A stretch of DNA of 64,000 bases from Helianthus annuus (taxonomy: Eukaryota > Streptophyta > Magnoliopsida > Asterales > Asteraceae), in assembly GCF_002127325.2 (NCBI RefSeq), contig NC_035448.2:127074561-127138560 (forward strand). Reading direction: 5' to 3'. The position numbers and the translations under genes were made by a program. Positions within the stretch are counted from its first letter, which is position 1. Each line of letters opens with the position of its first letter. Shown one piece after another: positions 55,847 through 64,000 of the stretch. The notes under the pieces were generated by a model. It worked only from the letters and a program-made list of their open reading frames with translations. It had not been told where the DNA came from and searched no databases.

Positions 55847-56760
55847 TCACATAAAACACTTCTTTAAATGCACTCCGTTCCACGTCCTGGGTACGGGAGT
55901 TCCATTGATTTTTTCTAACACGTACGAGCCTTTTTCACTAGCCTCTTTGACTCGATACGGTCATTCCCATTTCGGGGTTAACTTCCCAGGGCCTTCGATG
56001 CGGCTTGCTTCATTACTCCGGAGCACAAAGTCTCCAACCTTGAATTTATAAAGCTTGGCACGGGCGTTATAGTACTTCTCGATCTTCTTTTTGTATCGGG
56101 CTTCTTTGATCGCCGCGATGTTCCGACGTTCTTCTAGCAGATCAAGATTGGATCGGAGCTCCCGCTCGTTTTCCTTCCGGTTTTTGCACCTTTGGTTTGG
56201 AAGTCCGATCTCTGCGGGGATCACGGCCTCAGTGCCGTATGTAAGACTGAATGGTGTTTCTCCATTACTAGTCTTGTGTAACGTTCGGTGAGCCCATAGA
56301 ACGTTTGGTAACTCATCCGCCCAACCTTTGCCTTCGTAACCAAGTCTTCTCTTTATCCCATCGAAGATTCGCCGGTTTATCTGTTCGACCTGCCCGTTCC
56401 CTTGGGGGTGGGCAACCGAGGAAAAAACTTGGTTAATCTTCAAGCTTTCACACCAACGCTTGAACGGGTTTTCCGTGAACTGTTTTGCGTTATCGCTTAC
56501 TATGTAAAGTGGAAGGCCGAAACGGCATACGATTTGTTCCCAAAAGAACCTCGTTACATTGTAGCCGGAGATGATTGTGAATGGACGGGCTTCCACCCAT
56601 TTGGGGAAATAATCCACCACAACTAGCAAGTATCAGGCATTTCCGCTCGATCGTGGAAAAGGACTGACTATATCGACGCCCCACTTTTGGAAAGGCCATG
56701 CGGCAGTCACCGGGATCATCTCATTCTTTGCTCGGAGGCTTATTGGTACGTGCTTTTGGC
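55847..56760 (-). pseudogene. Element C integrase
   Basis: Minus strand. Upstream WPFQKWGVDIVSPFPRSSGN leads into LLVVVDYFPKWVEARPF, with the D-D-E core at VDYF, IVSDNAKQF and HPQGNGQVEQINR. It is followed by the GKGWADELPNVLWAHRTLHK and FVLRSNEASRIEGPGKLTPK tail. In-frame TGA codons are at about 56632-56634 (before YLLV) and 55959-55961 (after KWE). Beyond the latter the frame stays open to 55847, giving a normal C-terminus. Confidence 0.85.
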
Positions 56761-56765
56761 ATTCA

Positions 56766-57698
56766 TCACATTGCTGGAGTTCTTTGACTGCACTCTCGTG
56801 CATTCAGGGCCAATAATATCCTGGATTTTTTTACCTTTGTTACGATCATTTTTGGCCCGGCGTGAATACCGCAAATGCCGTAATGTATCTCTCTGATGAT
56901 ATAGCTGGCCTGCTCCGGATCGAGGCACTTTAACAGAGGCCCAAGAAAGGTATTTCGGTACAAGCCTTCTTCCTGCATCTGATATTGGAGAGAGTTGAGT
57001 TGGGTCTTTCTTGCTTCTGCTTTATCAACTGGCAGGACATTGTGCACCAGGTAATTGATTATGGGTGTCATCCATGTTTTCGACGGAGCTTCTACTTGCA
57101 TAACGTGAGGAGTGGCGATTGAAGGCGCGGTTAACACTTCCACCCTTACTTCCTTGGCCAGGTGACTGAACGATACGGATGCCAGCTTGCTCAGCGCGTC
57201 GGCCTTTTTGTTTTTGCTACGGGGAACGTGTTCAACTTTAGATGACTCGAACGATGCCATAATTTGTTTTACTTGTTCGAGATATTCGATCATGTTGGCC
57301 TCCCTTGCTTCATATTCTCCGTTCACCTGATTTGCTACGAGCAATGAATCTACATGGGCTACGACATTTCTTGCTCCGACTTTCAGTGCCAGACGTAGAC
57401 CGGCTAATAGGGCCTCGTATTCAGCTTCGTTATTAGAACTCTTAAATTCTAGTCGGAGCACATACGTCATATCCGTTCCATCTGGATTGGTGAGAATTAA
57501 ACCTACTCCTGATCCTTAGGCGCTCGAAGCCCCGTCTGTATACAAAGACCAAGGCTTGTTTGGAGCTTTCTCCGTCTCTTCCATTTCTTTATCCTCCGGC
57601 ATCTCTACCAGGAAATCAGCTATCACCTGCCCTTTTAACGGGCCTTTGGTTCTGAAGGTGATACTGAATGCGCCCAGCTCGATCGCCCATTTTGCCAT
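56766..57698 (-). pseudogene. Element C archaeal-type RNase H (second RNase H) and start of integrase zinc-binding region
   Basis: KWAIELGAFSITFRTKGPLK and WSLYTDGASSA precede a stop at 57516-57518. After it, LRLEFKSSNNEAEYEALLAG, ARNVVAHVDSLLVANQVNGE and VEHVPRSKNKKADALSKLAS form a second RNase H fold of the aRNH type. The part from about 56960 down (REIHYGICGIHAGPKMIVTK) is the start of the integrase H2C2 finger, which then loses frame. A dual RNase H is diagnostic of the Tat lineage. Confidence 0.85.
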
Positions 57699-57716
57699 GC
57701 GACCTGAAACTTCAGG

Positions 57717-58440
57717 TCATCGGAGAACATGCTGAATTCTTTGATTCGTTCGTATCTCAATCGGGTGGGCTTGAAAGTATCGGCAGAGTCTTCTTGAAGC
57801 ATGGACTAGTTCCAGAGCTAATTTTTCCAAGTTTGAGTACCTTGTTTCATAATCTTTTAGTGTTCGGCTCACGTAGTAGATGGGGATTTGTGCTCCGGTT
57901 CTGTGAGCGACTAGTACTGCGCTGATAGCACCAGACGATGCAGCCAGGTAGACCGTTAGTACCTCGTCTTTTCTGGTACGGTGAGAGTCGGTAAAGTACC
58001 GAGATAATTTTAAGTTCTTCAAAGGCTCGTGCAGTGTCTTTCGTCCATTTAAACTCCGATCTGATGCTTTTTCTGAGCACGTCCATGAACGGGAGTGACC
58101 TGTCTGCTGCTTTTGACAAGAACCGATGGAGGGCAGCCAATCGTCCATTTAAGGACTGGATCTCTTTTACCGAAGTTGGAGGTTTCATTGTAAGAACAAC
58201 ATCAATCTTGTCTGTGTTGGCTCGCATGCCTTTTGACCCGAACATGACTCCCAAGAACTTTCCTTCGTCTACCCCAAACGTACACTTTTTGGGGTTTAAC
58301 TTCATGTTGATGCTTCGGAGTCGGGTGAATGTCTCGAGTATGTCTTTCAGCATGGCGGCTTCATCGTGACTCTTGATTACGATATCATCAACATATACCT
58401 CTACATTTCGCTCGATTTGGTCTTTGAAAGCTTTGCTCAT
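57717..58440 (-). pseudogene. Element C RT C-terminal half and first RNase H
   Basis: Contains the RT catalytic box YVDD (VEVYVDDIVIKSHDEAAMLK, around 58380-58410), the thumb (KLNPKKCTFGVDEGKFLGVM), then after a frame change near 57990-58010 the RNase H (VYLAASSGAISAVLVAHRTG; YETRYSNLEKLALELVHASR). Confidence 0.85.
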
Positions 58441-59564
58441 TAGACACTGATATGTAGCACCGGCGTTTTTTCAGCCCAAAAGGCATCTTGGTGAAGCAGT
58501 AAACTCCTTCGTTGGTGACAAAGGCTGTCTTGTCCTCATCTTCGACCGCCATTTGTATCTGGTGGTACCCTTTGTATGCGTCTAGAAAACACTTCAACCT
58601 GAACGTGGCGACAGAGTCAATCTTCTCATCAATCTCCGGTAACGGAAAACAATCTTTTGGGCACGCATCATTTAGATCGGTGAAGTCGATACACATTCTC
58701 CAAAAGTTGTCCTTCTTCCGCACCATAACGGGATTCGACACCCAGGTTTGGTACCGGACTTCTCGGATAATTCCGGCATCTAGGAGACTCTTTACGTCTC
58801 TTGCAATAGCCTTGGCTCGATCCGGCGCCATATGCCTTTTTCTCTGTGCTATTGGTTTGATTGACTCTTTCACGTTCAGGTGGTGCTGCGCCATAGACCT
58901 GGGGACCCCTTGCATATCGGAGTGCTTCCATGCGAAAACATCAATCGAGTTACTCAATAACTCCCATAGGAGCTTCTTCGCTCGTTTTGGGAGCTGAGCA
59001 CCGATAGCTACTTGCTGTTCGGGGAAATCCGGGTTAATCGCCCAGAGTTCTGTAGGCACTTCGGACTTTTTGGAGCTCGTTTCTGCTGCGTGTCTTACCT
59101 CGGCTACGAACGAATTTGATTCTGAAAGGATAGTGGCGACACCAGCTTCGGTGGGGAATTTAATGGCACCGGGTATTGTTAAGCTAATTGCTCCGAGAGC
59201 TCGTAACCCGGGTCGTCCGAGTATTATGTTATGCGAAGAGTGAGTACTAACAACCAGAAAGGTTAGTTGAACAGTTCTGCTCTTGTCACCATCCTTGAAT
59301 GTGCTCGGAAGAGTAATCTGCCCTATTGGACGAACCACTTCTCCCGAAAAACTTATTAGAGGGGTGGATACCTCAATCAACGTCTTCTTCGTTTGGGGGT
59401 TTAGTTGCTGGAAACACTGTAAATACATTATCTCAAAGGCGCTTTCTCCGTCCACAGAGATTCGGCGGACCAAGTGTCCTGCGACTATGGCCGATATCGT
59501 GATTGGTCCATCTCGAGCATCTTCTAGATCAATCGGAGGGAAGTACGTTGGCTGGTGGATCTAA
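58388..59564 (-). pseudogene. Element C protease end and RT N-terminal half
   Basis: Protease-like region with IILGRPGLRALGAI around 59190-59230, then a linker and RT fingers/palm: APDRAKAIARDVKSLLDAGI, WRMCIDFTDLNDACPKDCFP, CFLDAYKGYHQIQMAVEDED, KMPFGLK. An A-homopolymer of one base too many at about 58465-58470 shifts the frame just after PFGLK, ahead of the YVDD half. Confidence 0.85.
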
Positions 59565-59639
59565 GCTGCCATATGTTGGTTTGACCGCTTTACCCCTCTT
59601 GGCTTGGTAGACCGAATCATATTGATTCCAGCCTCGGTG

Positions 59640-61158
59640 TTTGGATTATCGATTGTTGTTGCAGAATTCTTCCCATCTTTTACTTATTTCACGAGATGAG
59701 AGAGTTTTTCGGATCGTACAACCTTTTCGATCTCTTGTTTTAAAGCCCAATATTCATCAGTTGCATGCCCCTTGTCTCGGTGATATTCACAATACTTCTT
59801 GGAGTGCTTATCCGAAGTAGGCCGCTGCTTCGACGGTGTTGGAAACCGGGTGGTTTCCGTACTAAGGATTTCACTTGGTGATTTCGTTAGCTAGGAGAAG
59901 GTGTTAAAACGCACGTTTCCTGTTCGGAAACTTCTTCGATCTGACTTCTGATACGGGCCACGACTTCTGTTCCAGTTGTTGCTTCCATCTTTTGGTGGTG
60001 ACGCGTTCCGTCTCCATGATGTGGTTCGAGCTTTGGCACTTCTTGCTGCTGTTTCGTTCGGCTGATCGCAGGCACTCTTTCCTCGGATGAAGGCTCAAGC
60101 TCGTTCCATAAATATCTCCATGGTTTTTGGGAGATCTTCGTGGAGCTTCTCTACGAGCTGATCGTTCCGGACTCCGTGACAAAATCCAGAAACTCGGAGC
60201 TGGTCAACCGCTGCACTTATCTGCATGCTCTCTCGATTGAAGCGGTCAATAAAATCTTCTACAGATTCTCCGTCGCGGCGCTTTATGTGGTGAACCTCAG
60301 TAATGTCTTTCTTGTAACGTCGCTGTTGGCAAAAGTTTTGCAAAAATATACGCCGGAAATCTTCAAAATGGTCGATCGACCCTTCTGGCAACCCATCGAA
60401 CCATACTCTTGCCGATCCGATGAGAGTTTGAGCGAACATGTGACACCAAGCCGGCATGGGCCATTGTTCGACCTTAGCCGCTCCGGCGAATGCGAACATG
60501 TGATCGTCCGGGTCGGACATACCATCATAGAATTTCAATGTAGGGGGCATTTTTAACTTGGCCGGGAGTGGGGAATTAACGATCCACAACGTAAACTTTG
60601 ACTGAGAAGTCATGGACGTGGGATGATACGGCATAATGAGCTCCTGATCCTGAGGGTTTAGACCCATTGATCCCTGGCGAAACAGGTCGTTGAGACCGTT
60701 ATTCATCGGAGCATTTGCAAACGAGGAAAATTGTGCAACACATGTTATGGGAGTGCAGATTATAGGACTTACCATGGATCTAGAGGTGAATGCTCCAACG
60801 AAGACGGGGTTAGACCCTGGAAAAACGTTGCTGAACAAGTTCGTTCGGAGACTCTGTAACATTTCTTCTCGTTGTTGTTGCTGCTGTAGCTGTCGCAAGA
60901 GATCAGCGTTTCGTAAGAGGAAAGCACAGTACTGTCGAAATTAGGCAGCAGCCTGGCGACTGGAGCAGTAACAGACAGCGTGGTGACAGAGCTCCCGATT
61001 ACAGAGTTTGCAGGTGGAGGTACTGTTGCTGATCCTGCGGCAACTGCAGAGGTAGCAACAGCTGTAGGGGTAGCTGTTAGAGGTGCAACATTTCCTTCCC
61101 AGATGTCACCATAAGACGGGAAAGTGTTTGTGGGAACTGCTGTCGTTGATTCTGCCAT
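59640..61158 (-). pseudogene. Element C gag
   Basis: ATG at 61156-61158 opens an Ala/Thr/Val-rich N-terminus. A frame change at about 60890-60930 leads into the gag core (LKFYDGMSDPDDHMFAFAGA; FAQTLIGSARVWFDGLPEGS; FEDFRRIFLQNFCQQRRYKK; RDGESVEDFIDRFNRES). The C-terminal region holds YCEYHRDKGHATDEYWALKQ, the conserved Cys/His motif of Tat gag, around 59730-59790. Stops near 60090 and other shifts inactivate it. Confidence 0.82.
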
Positions 61159-61218
61159 GATTTCGAATGAACAGAATTAGGAAAGTGAATTGTGTGAATT
61201 TGAGGGGATGTGGCCACT

Positions 61219-62907
61219 TGATGTGCGTGAAGTGTGTTATAATTTGGATGTATATTTTAAGCCCTTTTTTACACTTTTAGCCAAGTTTTAAATTTATAAA
61301 ACACGATATTTACTAACACTAAACACACATATGGGTAAGTGCACCCATCGTGGACGTAGTATAGTGTTGGTAAGATACCGAGGTCGTCCAAGGACACAAG
61401 AGCTTTTAGTACCGGTTTATCCTCAACGTCTAATCAAATCAAAATGTTAGAAAAAGATTTTAAACTAAGAAAATAAAACTAACTAAAATGCTGAAAATAA
61501 AAATAAAAATAAAAACAGATAGACAAGATAAATCACTTGGACCCGACTCGTGTGTTAGTGTAACCTTTGATTATTTTCGCACTTTTGCACTTGTTTAAGA
61601 GATTATCTTAGTTATTGTCGTAGGCCCCTCTTTTGAAGGCGACGTTACCCTCAACCCAGTAGTTTGAGTCAGCAAGGATACAATCCTAAAGGGTCGGATT
61701 ATTGAAAGATAATTAATTAAGTTATTAATGCATAATGTGGTAGGCCCCTCTTTTGAAGGTGATGTTACCCTCAGCTAAGTAGTCTGAGTCAGCAGGGATA
61801 CAGTCCTAAGTAGTTGGGTTAAAGTTTTAATAGTAGTTAACTTATAAGGGGATCAAAGAGTTTGGACCCCCGCCATCCAATACCTTTGGGTAGTGAAGGA
61901 GGTCCTACTAAATTTGACCCAGGTCCCTTGCAGGATCTCTAAACGCTGAACAACGGCAAGACTCTTACCAAACCGTTCCCTTAACCCCTGACCAGGTAGC
62001 CAACATACCTCCATATAGACCGTGGAGATATGAATGGTGAAAATCTTTTATTTTATATAGACAGTAAAATAATGCCAAGACACCACGGACAAACGATAAG
62101 GAAGAATCACCTTCAACATATGAAACTAGTAATTAAGGTCATTAATACAAAACCAATTAAAAAGTGCAAAAGATTAAAAATAAGAAGTATTACACTAAAC
62201 ACTTGTCTTCACCAAGTGATGTAAGAGACTTAGGCAAACATGGCCTTTGATTGTCAAGAACTCTTACGATCAATCTTGGATCCCGAGACGACTCACACAC
62301 TCTATGATGGACAATGGATGATGGTGGTGGATGATGGTGTTATGGTGGTGGTGGGTGGTGGGTGAAGTGTGAGAGAGGTGGTGTGCCAAGGGATGAGTCG
62401 AAATGTCTCCAAGCACTCCTATTTATAGGCTGAACAGAAGCTTGGGCACGGCCCCGTGCCCGCTGGGCACGGCCCCGTGTCCATCCTTGTCTCTCTCCTC
62501 ATTAATTGTAATTCGCAATTACAATAAATGCGCCTGCAGGAGTCTGACCACGCCCCCGTGTCCACTGGGCATGGCCCCGTGGTGGGCAATAGAAGCTTCT
62601 AAAGGTTTGTCTTTTCTGCTGCTTCTTGGGCACGGCCCCGTGCTCGCTGAGCACGGGGCGTGTTCAGTCTTCTGTTTTCTTGGTTTTGCTTGGGAAGATG
62701 CTGTTGAGGGGTCGGGCATTCCACTTTTGTTCCTTTTCTTGTATTTATGTTAGATTTTGCTGTCTTTTTGCTTCTTTTGTTAATTTGAGCTCATTTAATC
62801 CTGAAAATACAAAAGGAAGACAAAAACATACTTTTTCCAACATTAGTACTAAAAAAGGGTTAGTTCCACATTTGATATAATTTATATGTTGCATTTTGCG
62901 CATATCA
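61219..62907 (-). mobile_element. Solo LTR of the B family inside element C
   Basis: Reverse complement of the B LTRs over its full length (1689 bp) with perfect TSD CCACT (61214-61218, 62908-62912). It is more diverged from the three B LTRs than they are from each other. Palindrome units at 62444-62461 and 62465-62482, TATA on the minus strand at about 62419-62426. It lies at the junction of the 5' LTR of C and its leader. Confidence 0.92.
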
Positions 62908-62911
62908 CCAC

Positions 62912-63366
62912 TGAAGACTCAAAAACCAATTGGTCCGACCTGGTCATAGTAGAGCTTCAGATGACCTAGCAAGAACCTGCAGGATCACAAGGAAACAAGC
63001 ACACCGTTAGCCTCGTCACAGGGAGGGGGGCCTCTCTGTGACCAAGCTCGGGCGTGAGAATAAGTATTTGTGAGGAGAGAATAGGCCAGGGAGAGAGAAA
63101 GGAGAGTTTAGAGAGAGAAAGTAGCGATTACCCTTTGTGGGGAGTCTTAGCGGGGTATTTATAGTCTTTGAATATGCTGATGTGGCTAGTTATGGTCGGA
63201 CCAGTCACTGTCATGGCGGTTATAGCTGTGGGCCCTCAGTTAGTTATGGCGTACCAACGTGTTTAGTCGTCTGTCTACGGTGCGAGGTACGATCTGACCT
63301 TTATGCGGTGAGGTTCGGTTCTATGTTTGCTAGTCATTCGGTCCGACCAAGGACGTATCCTCATCA
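62912..63366 (-). repeat. 5' LTR of element C
   Basis: 455 bp, pairs with 49537-49995. Its first base (plus strand) is shared with the TSD of the B-family solo LTR. Confidence 0.9.
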
Positions 63367-63371
63367 TCCGG

Positions 63372-63500
63372 CGACTTGCGGGTCACTCTGGTGGCGTTCC
63401 GATGTGCGAGAGGGAGTGAGGGAGATAGAGAAAAGGTTGGGTGTCGATGGATTATGTGATGGTATAAATAGATGATTACGGGAAGGTACGTAGTCATGAT
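63372..63500 (-). other. Gene-like flank, right part, with TATA-like box
   Basis: Continues 49536 after removal of element C. On the minus strand a TATTTATACC box at about 63459-63468 is followed by a CT-rich leader and then the GC-richer segment at 49237-49536, the layout of a plant promoter and 5' leader. This is inference from composition and order only. Confidence 0.35.
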
Positions 63501-64000
63501 GTCGGATTAACTTCTTGATTGCTAATGGAAACGCATAAAATGGTTTAATCACGATCTTGATGGAGTAATAATTGGAAAAATGAAAAATCAACGAAACGGA
63601 AAAGGAAACGCGCTAAAGCTTTGTTGTGTTCATCATTGGCGGCATTTTGGTTCTTTTATTTGTTTTTTTTTTAATTTAAACATCACATGAAGTTATAATA
63701 ACTAGCTATGAACTTTGTCAGCCATAGCCATCCAACCATACAAATGCAACTATAATATTTTATATGTATAAAAGGTGGTGGTGTTCAAAATAACTTTAAT
63801 AATATTATGGCAGTTTCCATTATAAGAAGGATTTGAGTTTTAAATGTGTCACCTAAGGTCCCTTAACTTTTAAGGACGTAACTAACTAAATAGGTTAATT
63901 TGGTTACGTTATGAACTTATTTTAACCTAACAAAATTAACTAGGTTAATTAATAATTTTAATTTTTATGAGTAATTGATTGATTAAAGAAATAAATAACC
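63501..64000. other. AT-rich sequence, no feature recognised
   Basis: No ORF with known motif and no repeat shared with the rest of the window. Confidence 0.5.

Larger units (their letters stand above)
49537..63366 (-). mobile_element. Element C: Tat/Retand-like Ty3/gypsy retrotransposon
   Basis: LTRs 49537-49995 and 62912-63366 with perfect TSD TCCGG (49532-49536, 63367-63371). Minus orientation is shown by gag-pol on that strand and the polypurine tract next to the left LTR. A second, archaeal-type RNase H after the first and an antisense ORF near the 3' LTR are Tat-lineage traits (family knowledge). The 13.8 kb length includes a 1.7 kb solo LTR and a 2.1 kb Tekay-type remnant; the remaining 10 kb is normal for the group. 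Numerous stops and shifts make it inactive. Confidence 0.9.

Noticed and set aside
1..64000. A bacterial-style operon, phage or defence system
   Set aside because: Composition, TATA-type promoters, tRNA-Met/tRNA-Asp primer sites and retroelement domains are those of plant nuclear DNA; no prokaryotic gene organisation is present.

Overview
The window is plant nuclear DNA made almost entirely of nested transposable elements; I see no intact host gene, rRNA gene, tRNA gene or CRISPR array. The families (Ty3/gypsy Athila-like, Tat/Retand-like and Tekay/Del-like, Ty1/copia, a LINE, a hAT-type MITE) point to a eudicot. Asteraceae is my guess from general familiarity with such LTRs, not something shown here.

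Layout by element. (1) 1-1430: 3' part of a LINE with a poly(A) end. (2) 1937-3466 and 44941-47141: remnants of a copia-like element whose LTR copies lie in inverted orientation at the two sides of the nested cluster. (3) Element D, 3467-44940, +: a decayed Tekay/Del-like gypsy element (TSD CTCAG/CTTAG) with a 2.2 kb 5' LTR, gag/protease/RT/RNase H remains and only 181 bp of 3' LTR. (4) Element A, 6798-41998, + (TSD GTGTT), inserted in D: an Athila-like element with 1.18 kb LTRs, gag, protease, RT, RNase H, integrase and an env-like third ORF. It carries an internal tandem duplication of about 2.6 kb over gag-protease. (5) Inside the first duplicate of A sit element E, 8995-14595, - (copia, gag only, TSD GTAGT), and element B, 16320-30255, + (TSD GCAAG). 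B is a tandem LTR-internal-LTR-internal-LTR array of a non-autonomous gag-protease element. (6) 45254-45410: a 157 bp hAT-type MITE with a perfect 8 bp TSD. (7) 47477-48137 and 48142 onward: LTR-like remnants. (8) Element C, 49537-63366, - (TSD TCCGG): a Tat/Retand-like element with gag, protease, RT, two RNase H domains, integrase and a long antisense ORF near its 3' LTR. Its antisense ORF is split by a Tekay-type remnant (51711-53812, TSD TTGGA), and its 5' end by a solo LTR of the B family (61219-62907, TSD CCACT). C itself lies in GC-richer, gene-like sequence.

The TSDs fix the insertion order: copia remnant, then D, then A, then duplication within A, then E and B. The autonomous elements present (A, C, D) are broken by nonsense changes, frameshifts and deletions. 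Copy 1 of B is the only long uninterrupted ORF that looks recent.

The observation I rate highest is that several unrelated LTR families each carry their own short perfect palindrome in arrays of fixed period (16 bp in D, 19 bp in A, 21 bp in B, CGAAAC/GTTTCG hairpins in the 51.7-53.8 kb LTR, a 25 bp hairpin in the 47.5 kb LTR). They often sit just upstream of a TATA box. In B they also occupy the transcribed leader and 3' region, once inside a larger stem with perfect 16 bp arms. Arm changes are partly compensatory, which suggests selection on pairing or on symmetric binding sites.
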